From contig CAVCYP010000044.1 of NCBI GenBank assembly GCA_963606545.1, positions 1 to 13,984 of the forward strand: DNA of 13,984 nucleotides, written 5' to 3'. Both the position numbers and the translations under genes were made by a program. The notes beneath the pieces were generated by a model. The model saw only the letters and a program-made list of their open reading frames with translations, was not told the DNA's origin and made no database searches. This stretch comes from UBA9732 sp963606545 (lineage in GTDB: Bacteria > Spirochaetota > Spirochaetia > Sphaerochaetales > Sphaerochaetaceae). This document shows positions 6,632 to 13,365 of the stretch, piece by piece; positions within the stretch are counted from its first letter, which is position 1; every line of letters starts with the position of its first letter.

Positions 6632-7255
6632 CTATCTTCCATACTGTCTAATAATCATTAAAAGTTTTCCATGAACTTGGCACTGGGTGGATACCAGTAC
6701 TCTATGAGCAGGGTTTGCAGGTCTGAGCTCATATCTATCTCCAACCCGGAAGAAATGTTTGAGGGTAATGGCATAATCTTCACCAATGCTAGCAGCAACA
6801 ATGTCTCCGTTTTCAGCATGGTTTGTCTTCTTGATAATAGCTAAATCTCCACTGTTGATGCCATCTTCAATCATGCTGTCTCCTCTGACTCTAAGAGCAT
6901 AGAGAGTGTCAGCTTCCTCACAACCAACAAGATTTTGAGGCAAAGAAACAAAACCGTCATAGACTTCTTCACTTCTAAGAGGGACCCCAGCGGCAGTGGT
7001 TCCAAGAATAGGAACTTTAATGACACTATCACCTTCTGGCGTGGTTCTTCTAAGAAGCGTCATACCACGAGGAAGATTGTCTGCTGTCTTGATAACATTC
7101 TTCTTTTCCAAGGCTCTGAGGTGGTCATAGGCGGCCTTTGGAGAAAATCCAAAGTGTCCAGAAATATCTCTAAGACTAGGTGCATAGCCATTAGTGTTAA
7201 AGAAGTATTCAATGTAATTTGCAATTTCTGTCTGGCGTTCCGTAAGTCCCTTCAT
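6632..7255 (-). CDS. lexA: LexA repressor, SOS response
   Basis: The 207-residue LexA has an N-terminal winged helix-turn-helix (LTERQTEIANYIEYFF, then SPKAAYDHLRALEKK at 39-52) and a C-terminal S24 peptidase domain. The RecA-stimulated self-cleavage site is A89-G90 (TTAAGVP). The catalytic dyad is S127 (RGDSMIEDGI) and K166 (AITLKHF). The ATG at 7255 is chosen because GGAGG (7263-7267) lies 7 nt upstream and residue 1 begins MKGLTERQ as in other LexA proteins; the longer frame to 7327 runs through the promoter. A sigma70 promoter with an inverted repeat on its -35 lies upstream, suggesting autoregulation. Cotranscription with holA would place a replication gene in the SOS regulon. Confidence 0.97.
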   Translation of the reverse strand: MKGLTERQTEIANYIEYFFNTNGYAPSLRDISGHFGFSPKAAYDHLRALEKKNVIKTADNLPRGMTLLRRTTPEGDSVIKVPILGTTAAGVPLRSEEVYDGFVSLPQNLVGCEEADTLYALRVRGDSMIEDGINSGDLAIIKKTNHAENGDIVAASIGEDYAITLKHFFRVGDRYELRPANPAHRVLVSTQCQVHGKLLMIIRQYGR

Positions 7256-7291
7256 TTCAAAGCCTCCGCTGAAAATTCTTCTACTTAAAGA

Positions 7292-7320
7292 ATGATAACA
7301 TACAGCTTCACAAAAGTTAA
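7292..7320 (-). promoter_or_regulatory. lexA-holA promoter
   Basis: On the minus strand, -35 TTAACT (7315-7320) and -10 TATCAT (7292-7297) are spaced by 17 bp. A leader of about 30 nt with GGAGG follows. The -10 matches 5 of 6 bases and the -35 4 of 6. Confidence 0.65.
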
Positions 7321-7322
7321 GC
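7305..7322. promoter_or_regulatory. imperfect palindrome on the lexA -35, candidate LexA operator
   Basis: On the minus strand, GCTTAAC-TTTT-GTGAAGC has 7-bp arms with one mismatch. It covers the -35 hexamer of lexA, a place where a repressor would block the polymerase. It shares TAACTTT-n-GTG with the inverted repeat between uvrC and the SPL-like gene. Confidence 0.45.
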
Positions 7323-7390
7323 CCCAAAATTCATTTTTTTTGCCTTTTCTGTTGGATTATTTTCTCAATAAACGATACAACGTATTAGAG

Positions 7391-7396
7391 TATACT
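7391..7396 (+). promoter_or_regulatory. -10 element of the aminopeptidase gene
   Basis: TATACT (5 of 6) precedes a leader of about 20 nt carrying AGAGGA (7411-7416), 6 nt before the ATG. The hexamer 17 bp upstream (ATAAAC) is a poor -35. Unlike uvrC, this gene has a normal leader and ribosome binding site. Confidence 0.45.
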
Positions 7397-7422
7397 AAAA
7401 TAAGTTAAAAAGAGGATTAAGC

Positions 7423-8772
7423 ATGGACAATTTAATTAAAAATTACATGGATTTTCTTGATAATAACAAGACTGAGCGCAGATGTGCTTCATCTGTTGTT
7501 CAGATGGCAATTGCTAACGGCTACAAAAATCTTGAAGACGTAACTTCTCTTAAGGCTGGAGACAAAGTTTACTACAGCAAAATGGGAAAGACTGTAATCC
7601 TGTTCAACCTTGGTAAGGATTGCCTCTGCAAGGGTATGAACATTTTGGGAGCCCATATTGATTCTCCAAGACTTGATGTCAAACAGAATCCAATCTATGA
7701 GGATAACGGAATTGTTTATCTGAACACTCATTACTACGGTGGAATCAAAAAGTACCAGTGGGTGGCAATGCCTCTTGCAATTGATGGCGTTGTTTTCCTC
7801 ACTGACGGCACAAAAGTTGACATTAAAATTGGCGACGACCCAGAAGATCCTGTATTCACCATCTCCGATATCCTCCCTCACATTGCTCAGGATCAGATGA
7901 AAAAGCTGGCTTCTGACTTCATTGAAGGCGAAAAGCTTGACCTGATTCTTGGCTGCTATCCAAAAGCTATCGGGTCAGAGGAAGCAGCAGAAGATGGCAA
8001 GGAAGCAACAGACCCAGGCAAAAAGAAGATTCTAGCCATCCTTAAAGAGAAATACGGCATTGAAGAGGAAGACTTTGGCTCTGCAGAAATTGAAGTTGTA
8101 CCAGCAGGCAAAAGCCGTTACGTAGGCTTTGACAAGACTCTAGTACTTGGTTACGGCCAGGATGACAGAGTATGCGCCTTCACCTCCTTGATTGCAATGC
8201 TCGAGACTCCAGCTTCCTCTAGAACCAACTGCTGCATCTTGGTAGATAAAGAAGAAATTGGAAGCCAGGGCGCAACTGGTATGGACTCAATGCTTCTTGA
8301 AAACGCCGTGGCTGAAGTAGTCTTTAGACTTGGCTTACAGAACCCAGAGCTGGTTATTCGCAGAGCAATGGCTAACTCCTACATGCTCTCCAGCGATGTT
8401 AACTCGGCCTACGACCCACTTAACAGCTCGCTTTACGACAAGCAGAACTCTTCTTTCCTTAGCCGTGGCGTTGTCTTCAACAAGTACACTGGCTCCCGTG
8501 GAAAGAGCGCCGCCTCTGACGCCAATGCCGAGTTCCTCGCTATGGTTCGTGGCAAACTCAAGGCCCACAACGTTACCTTCCAGATGGCGGAAATGGCTAA
8601 AGTCGATGTTGGCGGCGGTGGCACAATTGCTAAGTACGCAGCCAAGTATGGCATGCAAGTTCTAGACTGTGGGGTTTCTGTCCTCAGCATGCACGCCCCA
8701 TGGGAAATTACTTCCTGTTATGACATCCAGCAGGCCTACGAAGGCTACAAGGCCTTCCTGGAACTGGCTTAA
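7423..8772 (+). CDS. M18-family zinc aminopeptidase
   Basis: A 449-residue cytosolic aminopeptidase of family M18 (aminopeptidase I type) that trims N-terminal residues from peptides and assembles into large tetrahedral dodecamers. Visible metal and catalytic residues fit the family: H78 and D80 in GAHIDSPRLD, D247 in GQDDRV, the EE pair E277-E278 in LVDKEEIGSQG, D325 in SSDVNSAYDP, and H424 in MHAPWEIT. The length is typical of bacterial M18 enzymes. The start is supported by the AGAGGA site 6 nt upstream. Compared with neighbours, the second half uses more C-ending codons (AAC, TAC, TTC, CTC), as in highly expressed genes. It is monocistronic, divergent from lexA and convergent with hpf. 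Confidence 0.96.
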   Translation: MDNLIKNYMDFLDNNKTERRCASSVVQMAIANGYKNLEDVTSLKAGDKVYYSKMGKTVILFNLGKDCLCKGMNILGAHIDSPRLDVKQNPIYEDNGIVYLNTHYYGGIKKYQWVAMPLAIDGVVFLTDGTKVDIKIGDDPEDPVFTISDILPHIAQDQMKKLASDFIEGEKLDLILGCYPKAIGSEEAAEDGKEATDPGKKKILAILKEKYGIEEEDFGSAEIEVVPAGKSRYVGFDKTLVLGYGQDDRVCAFTSLIAMLETPASSRTNCCILVDKEEIGSQGATGMDSMLLENAVAEVVFRLGLQNPELVIRRAMANSYMLSSDVNSAYDPLNSSLYDKQNSSFLSRGVVFNKYTGSRGKSAASDANAEFLAMVRGKLKAHNVTFQMAEMAKVDVGGGGTIAKYAAKYGMQVLDCGVSVLSMHAPWEITSCYDIQQAYEGYKAFLELA

Positions 8773-8802
8773 GCCTTAGGCTTTTCGCCTCGCTTGTTAT
8801 TT

Positions 8803-8823
8803 AGGGCCCCTACGCGGGGCCCT
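8803..8823 (+). terminator. GC-rich hairpin after the aminopeptidase gene
   Basis: AGGGCCCC-TACGC-GGGGCCCT forms a perfect 8-bp stem 30 bp past the stop codon. The following bases (TAGCTATC) are not a proper U tract, so it may be a weak terminator or a 3'-end stabilising hairpin. Confidence 0.6.
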
Positions 8824-8894
8824 TAGCTATCTTAAGCTGGCGCACTGCGTCTTATTTGCTCCACATATAGACAATTTTGCAGTTTTCTGCCGGC

Positions 8895-8926
8895 AAAAAA
8901 AGAAGGCCACCCGCAACGAGTGGCCT
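8895..8926 (-). terminator. rho-independent terminator of hpf
   Basis: On the minus strand, the stem AGGCCAC/GTGGCCT with a 9-nt loop (8904-8926) is followed by TC and a run of seven T (8895-8901). It starts about 20 bp after the hpf stop codon. This is the clearest intrinsic terminator in the window. Confidence 0.88.
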
Positions 8927-8948
8927 CCGAGTAGCTTCATTTTTTATA

Positions 8949-9245
8949 TTAGCCTTCTATTACTTTTCCTTTTTCCTTCTTTGCAGCAGCTTCAATCTTG
9001 TCTGCAATAAGTTCTATGCCTTCATAGAGTTCATAACAGTCATAGCTTACAACTTTCACTGTTCCCCAGGAGAAGTGCAGTTTTGCATCTATATGAAAAC
9101 CCTGTCCAAGGGTTTCTCTCTTAATCGTAATGTCTAAATCATGCAGATAGCTTTCTGCAAAATCCAGTTTCTGAAGTTTCTTATTCAGGAACTCTTGTGT
9201 CTCGTCACTGATTTGATACTTGATACCTCTAACGTTAAGATTCAT
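8949..9245 (-). CDS. hpf: short ribosome hibernation-promoting factor (HPF/RaiA family)
   Basis: A 98-residue protein with the beta-alpha-beta3-alpha pattern of the S30AE domain: MNLNVRGIKYQISDETQEFLNKK, then strands around DLDITIKRETLG, FHIDAKLHFSWGTVKVVSYD, and a helix ELYEGIELIADKIEAAAKK. This family binds the small subunit decoding region in slow growth and silences or protects ribosomes. The C-terminal dimerisation domain of long HPF is absent, so it is the short form. The start at 9245 has AAGGAGG 5 nt upstream; an upstream in-frame ATG at 9275 lies in the leader and is rejected. It has its own promoter and terminator. Confidence 0.9.
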   Translation of the reverse strand: MNLNVRGIKYQISDETQEFLNKKLQKLDFAESYLHDLDITIKRETLGQGFHIDAKLHFSWGTVKVVSYDCYELYEGIELIADKIEAAAKKEKGKVIEG

Positions 9246-9292
9246 TCGCGCCTCCTTATTAATGAATGTCAACAATTAATGTTTCTACTTAA

Positions 9293-9321
9293 ATATTAAA
9301 AGCGAAATCCTCAAAAGTCAA
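9293..9321 (-). promoter_or_regulatory. hpf promoter
   Basis: On the minus strand, -35 TTGACT (9316-9321) and -10 TAATAT (9293-9298) are spaced by 17 bp, about 48 bp before the start codon. A second TTGACA lies within the leader, but any -10 for it would fall on the ribosome binding site. Confidence 0.5.
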
Positions 9322-9348
9322 AAAATAAAATAGTTTATTTCAAAAGTC
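9311..9348. repeat. AT-only hairpin flanked by TCAAAAGTC direct repeats
   Basis: TCAAAAGTC occurs at 9311-9319 and 9340-9348, 29 bp apart. Between them is AAATAAA-ATAG-TTTATTT (9323-9340), a perfect 7-bp inverted repeat. The right-hand boundary overlaps the hpf -35. For amylase transcripts on the minus strand, the hairpin is followed by T-rich sequence and could act as a weak terminator; it could also be a regulator site for hpf. Confidence 0.4.
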
Positions 9349-9393
9349 TAATTTAAAATTGTTGCTTTTGTAATGACAAAGCCTGTGTAAAAC

Positions 9394-11016
9394 TTACCTA
9401 AAGATAGCGTAGGAGTATGGGGCCAAGGTCACGGTACCAGTTGAGGCGTCATAGCTGACGACAGCGTCTGCGTTGGCACAGAGAAAATCTGTCATGGAGG
9501 TGACGCCAAGGGCGGCGACATCAAGTGTGATGTTGTGCCCATACTCGCGGTCTAGGTTGACAACGGCAACAACGGAGCTTCCGTTCCACGTCCACTTGCA
9601 GACGCAGCAGTACTTGCTTTGCTCATAGTAAGACTCTAATACTTCAACGTCACCGCGGGCAATTTCTGGGTTCGCATTGCGAATACGCAAGGATTCCTTG
9701 TAGTAGTTAAGGATGCTGTTAGCATCTTCTTCTTGCTCTGCCACGCCGGAGTAATAGTAATTATCTTTGGTGACGGTGATGCCTTGAGGGGTGGTGTAAC
9801 ACCAACCTTCATAGACGTTTTTATTGGACCATTTCATGGCAATGCGCTTATAGGGGTCAGAGCCGTCGGCAGTGCTAATCATGCCAATTTCTTCACCGTA
9901 GTAGACAAAAAGGCAGCCACTTTGTAAGGAGAGAAGCCCCTGGGCCATTTTGATTTTGTCCGTTTGTCTGCGACCCATAAAGGAGGCAATTCTGGCGGTG
10001 TCGTGGTTGCTCAAGAAAGGTGCATAGATGCCTATATTGTAGATGTCTTGCGCATTTTTTAGCATATCCCCCAAAATTACGCCATTGTTTGCCCTTATGT
10101 CTTTCAAGGCATCATAGATATGGCCACTGGCCATTGCAAGTGGAAAACAGAAACAACTGTCTATGCCACTGTCATAATATTCTCGCACAGCAACATCATT
10201 TGTGTACCAAGCTTCAGCAACTAAATAGCAGTCAGACTTGATGGCTTTTGCCTGCTCATTGAGCCAGCCTAAGAATTGAATGGATTTTGTTTTGTTGTTG
10301 GTATAATAGCTGGTTGTGGCATCCAGTCTGAAACCGTCCACGCCTAGGTCTAGCCAGAATTTCATGATGCTGACAATCTGGGCTTTTACTTGTGAACTGT
10401 CCAGATTTAAGTCTGGCATTGTGCTTGTGAACTGACTTTCGTAGTACCAGTTTGTACCAGCAACTTGGGTGTAGCCACTTTCTGCTTTTTGTTGAAAGTT
10501 GTAGTAATCTCCATAGGGGCCACCAGGTTGGCCATTAGCTCTTATATAATCGCAAGCTGCTAGGAACCAAGGATTGCTACTTGAAGTGTGGTTTACCACA
10601 AGGTCAATTATAATGTTGATGTCTCGCTTATGGGCTTCTGCTAATAGCTTTTGGAAGTCTTCCAGGGTTCCAAAATTGGGGTCAACGGCATAGTAGTCTT
10701 CTACATCATACTTGTGATAGCTGGTGCCCTTGGTCATTGGCATGAGCCAAATGCCGTTGAAGCCCATTTCTTTAATGTAATCCAGCTTGGCGGTGATGCC
10801 ATTAAAATCGCCAATTCCATCGTTATCGGTATCAAAGAAGGACCAGACGAAGATTTCGTAGTAGTTGCGATAGGCGTCGTCGAGGGGCTGGGGGGAAGTG
10901 GGCTGGGGTGAGGCCAAAGCAGAGCCAGAAGATGTGCTGGCGCAGGAGGTCAGGCAAGCCAAAAGGAGGGCAAGACAGAATAAAACGGCAAGTAAAGAAG
11001 AGCTAACTTGTTTCAT
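9394..11016 (-). CDS. GH13 alpha-amylase-family lipoprotein
   Basis: A 540-residue secreted glycoside hydrolase of family 13, which cleaves alpha-1,4 glucans with retention. The N terminus is a lipoprotein signal peptide: positive start, hydrophobic 8-20, lipobox LTSC with C25, then a Ser/Pro linker to about 45. The (beta/alpha)8 barrel shows a calcium-type loop DTDNDGIGD (62-70), region I DLVVNH (138-143), region II GFRLDA with nucleophile D232, region III AEAW with acid/base E268, and region IV LSNHD with D339. A small beta C-domain ends the protein (about 455-540). It is the last gene of the mal-type operon: the ATG follows the malG stop by 1 nt, with AAAGGG upstream. It probably digests maltodextrins at the cell surface or in the periplasm for uptake by MalEFG. 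Exact specificity (amylase or neopullulanase/maltogenic type) cannot be read from the motifs. Confidence 0.94.
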   Translation of the reverse strand: MKQVSSSLLAVLFCLALLLACLTSCASTSSGSALASPQPTSPQPLDDAYRNYYEIFVWSFFDTDNDGIGDFNGITAKLDYIKEMGFNGIWLMPMTKGTSYHKYDVEDYYAVDPNFGTLEDFQKLLAEAHKRDINIIIDLVVNHTSSSNPWFLAACDYIRANGQPGGPYGDYYNFQQKAESGYTQVAGTNWYYESQFTSTMPDLNLDSSQVKAQIVSIMKFWLDLGVDGFRLDATTSYYTNNKTKSIQFLGWLNEQAKAIKSDCYLVAEAWYTNDVAVREYYDSGIDSCFCFPLAMASGHIYDALKDIRANNGVILGDMLKNAQDIYNIGIYAPFLSNHDTARIASFMGRRQTDKIKMAQGLLSLQSGCLFVYYGEEIGMISTADGSDPYKRIAMKWSNKNVYEGWCYTTPQGITVTKDNYYYSGVAEQEEDANSILNYYKESLRIRNANPEIARGDVEVLESYYEQSKYCCVCKWTWNGSSVVAVVNLDREYGHNITLDVAALGVTSMTDFLCANADAVVSYDASTGTVTLAPYSYAIFR

Positions 11017-11017
11017 A

Positions 11018-11905
11018 TCAACCCTTTACGCTTCCACCGGTGATGCCTTCAACGTAGTAGCGCTGGAGCCACATGAAGAGGCCGGTGATTGGAATTGCTA
11101 CGACTACTGCAGCGGCGCAGAAGGTGGTGAAGTACTGCTGGATTTGCTCGCGTTCAAGCCACTTATACATGCCAAGAGAGACAGTGTATCGGCTTATATC
11201 TGGGACGCCACTCATGATGAAGGAGACAAAGATGTAGTCGCACCATGGCGAGATGAAAGAAGTCAGGATGGTGTAGATGACTATTGGCTTGCTCATTGGG
11301 AGGATGATTTTCCAGAAGATTTGGGCTTTAGTGGCGCCGTCAATGGTGGCGGCTTCGTCTAGTGCTTTTGGAATAGTGTCAAAGTAACCCTTTGCAATGT
11401 AGTAAGATAGTGCGGCACCAGCGCTGTAGACAATAATTAGCGACAGGAGGCTCTGAAAGTTGTTTGGAAGAAGAATCTTCAAGAGGAAGTAGACCGCAGT
11501 CATGCTCATGAAGCCCGGGAACATGCCCAAAACCAGCATGATATTCATCAGGGGTTTGCGGGCGCGGAACTTGATACGACTGAAAGTGTAGCCTACAGAC
11601 AGCACGAACGCGGTAGTGATAACGCACGAGCAACCCGATACCAGCAAAGTGTTTAAGAACCACTTTATGAACGGGGTGTTGGTGAATAGGTTCTTGTAGT
11701 TGTCTAGTGTCCAAGTTTTTGGGAAGAACGTGGAGCTCCAAGCGCCAGCTTCTGCTCTGAAGGATTGCACTACAAGGTAGAGCAACGGGATGAGCCAAAG
11801 AGCACTCAAAGCAATTAAAATTACATATACTAATGCATTTACCGTTCTGGTAATGCGTTTTTGACTTCTAAGCTTTGTAGCTTTTGCATTTAAAGTATTA
11901 GCCAT
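11018..11905 (-). CDS. malG: maltodextrin-type ABC transporter permease, MalG family
   Basis: A 295-residue inner-membrane permease. Six hydrophobic segments start at about residues 23, 85, 120, 153, 205 and 262, as in MalG. The EAA loop that docks the ATPase reads DEAATIDGATKAQIFWKIILP (about 183-203). Partners are MalF (the gene upstream) and a MalK-like ATPase not in this window, possibly a shared MsmK type. The start codon lies within the last 8 bases of malF (ATGGCTAA), so the two are translationally coupled. The partner genes and the amylase suggest maltose/maltodextrin, though the permease sequence alone cannot fix the sugar. Confidence 0.92.
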   Translation of the reverse strand: MANTLNAKATKLRSQKRITRTVNALVYVILIALSALWLIPLLYLVVQSFRAEAGAWSSTFFPKTWTLDNYKNLFTNTPFIKWFLNTLLVSGCSCVITTAFVLSVGYTFSRIKFRARKPLMNIMLVLGMFPGFMSMTAVYFLLKILLPNNFQSLLSLIIVYSAGAALSYYIAKGYFDTIPKALDEAATIDGATKAQIFWKIILPMSKPIVIYTILTSFISPWCDYIFVSFIMSGVPDISRYTVSLGMYKWLEREQIQQYFTTFCAAAVVVAIPITGLFMWLQRYYVEGITGGSVKG

Positions 11906-13286
11906 TCTGGAATTCGTCCTCCTTCGTTACTGAAGCGGATCTGTTATAGACAAGCAGTGACAGAGTTGCTGAGATGATAAAGACCAAGATACCAATGACA
12001 GATGCTAATTTGTAATTTCTGTCTATACCAAGAGAAAGCTTGTATAACCAAGTTATCAATAAATCGGTTCCTTTTGCGCCTTCTGTGTACTTAAGAAGGT
12101 CTCCAGGGCCTCCACCAGACAGAAGGTAAATGACGTTGAAGTTGTTGATATTTCCAACAAACTGGGTAATTAAATAAGGACCAGTTACAAACAGCATGTA
12201 GGGAAGGGTGATTTTGAAGAATTGCGTGACAGGACCTGCACCATCAATTCTTGCACTTTCATAAAGGTCTGCTGGAATGTTCATTAAGATTCCTGAACAA
12301 ATCAGCATTGTATATGGAATACCAATCCACATGTTAACAAGGATTATAGCAATTCTTGTTTGTGTGATGTTAATGCCAAATTTAAGATTAAAGTGGAATA
12401 CTTTATAGAAGAATTGAGTGATGATACCACTCATTTCAATGCTATCGCCCGCAGTGAGCATTTTACTGACAATCATCAGTGATACAAATTGCGGAACGGC
12501 AATTGTCATGACAAAGATTGTTCTAAAAACCTTCTTGAATTTAATGCCTTTTCTGTTAATTAGCATGGCTAAAATCATGCCACCAAAATAGTTACTAAAG
12601 GTGGCAAAGAAGGCCCAGACAAGGGTCCAACCTAGAACTCTCAAGAAGGTTGCCGATAGGGTTTTATCCCCACCAAAGATATCGGCAAAGTTTTTGAAGC
12701 CTACCCAGCTGAAAAGGTGCTGAGGAACCTCGGTTGATGCATCATAGTTTGTGAAGGCTATGAGAATCATTGTGACCAAAGGAATAAAAGTGAAAACAAA
12801 AAGTCCAATCATAGGGAAAGAGAGGAGGGTGATGTGGAATTTATTATCCACAAAGCCAGCCAAATCTTGTCTGATGGTTAAAATTGGCTTATTGTTTTTT
12901 TTCTTTTCTTCAAGGTTTATGCTTTCCTGTACACTGTTTTTGTAAAGGATTATGAAGAAAATAATTATAAAGATTGTAAGAATTCCGTACAGAACAATTT
13001 TAAAGCTATTATCCCCGGTTATTTTTTCGTAGATACCTAAATCGTCGTTCCAAAAATCGTAGGTTTCTGTGATTCCAACTGTTCCGTGGGAGAAGAAACC
13101 ATAGAAGAACAAGTGAAGGTAATTACCTCCAAAGAAAACCAAATAAAGGATAAAGAGAGCTTCTATAAGAAAATAGAAAATTCCCCTAGCAACCTGTCCT
13201 CTAGAGACATGACCAAGCCCCATCACAAGGTACGAGCCTTTGGTCCATATATCGCCTTTTTTTATTCCAGAGAAGAACTTTTTCAT
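11898..13286 (-). CDS. malF: maltodextrin-type ABC transporter permease, MalF family
   Basis: A 462-residue permease with about eight membrane segments, like E. coli MalF and longer than most six-segment sugar permeases. An N-terminal part (1-150) has hydrophobic stretches at about 37-62 and 97-115. Between them is a loop of about 35 residues, expected outside the membrane, and after them a Lys-rich linker EEKKKNNK. The conserved permease core starts near 154. The EAA loop is ESARIDGAGPVTQFFKITLP (343-362). The start has GAGG 8 nt upstream. A 79-bp gap holding a strong hairpin separates it from malE, while it overlaps malG by 8 bp. It would form the channel with MalG and receive oligosaccharides from the upstream binding protein. 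Confidence 0.92.
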   Translation of the reverse strand: MKKFFSGIKKGDIWTKGSYLVMGLGHVSRGQVARGIFYFLIEALFILYLVFFGGNYLHLFFYGFFSHGTVGITETYDFWNDDLGIYEKITGDNSFKIVLYGILTIFIIIFFIILYKNSVQESINLEEKKKNNKPILTIRQDLAGFVDNKFHITLLSFPMIGLFVFTFIPLVTMILIAFTNYDASTEVPQHLFSWVGFKNFADIFGGDKTLSATFLRVLGWTLVWAFFATFSNYFGGMILAMLINRKGIKFKKVFRTIFVMTIAVPQFVSLMIVSKMLTAGDSIEMSGIITQFFYKVFHFNLKFGINITQTRIAIILVNMWIGIPYTMLICSGILMNIPADLYESARIDGAGPVTQFFKITLPYMLFVTGPYLITQFVGNINNFNVIYLLSGGGPGDLLKYTEGAKGTDLLITWLYKLSLGIDRNYKLASVIGILVFIISATLSLLVYNRSASVTKEDEFQNG

Positions 13287-13308
13287 TCTTTCAACCTCGT
13301 AAAGGAAA

Positions 13309-13347
13309 ATGGGCGGAGAAGAAAGCTTTTGCCTCCTGTCCGCCCAT
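13309..13347 (-). other. intercistronic hairpin between malE and malF
   Basis: The arms ATGGGCGGA (13309-13317) and TCCGCCCAT (13339-13347) pair perfectly over 9 bp around a 21-nt loop. On the minus strand it is followed by TTTTCC and then the malF ribosome binding site. It may stabilise the malE mRNA or partly terminate transcription so that MalE is made in excess, as is known for hairpins after binding-protein genes in other bacteria. Confidence 0.7.
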
Positions 13348-13365
13348 AGCTCAATAACTTAAAAG

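Noticed and set aside
7256..7327. N-terminal extension of LexA by 24 residues
   Set aside because: It would begin upstream of the promoter -35, and the strong GGAGG site points to ATG 7255.
8330..8690. Several overlapping frames within the aminopeptidase gene on both strands
   Set aside because: The M18 frame carries all metal-binding motifs here; the others are low-complexity shadows.
10898..11362. 154-codon plus-strand open frame across the amylase-malG junction
   Set aside because: It is antisense to two well-supported genes and its translation shows no domain; its length reflects codon bias of the minus-strand genes.
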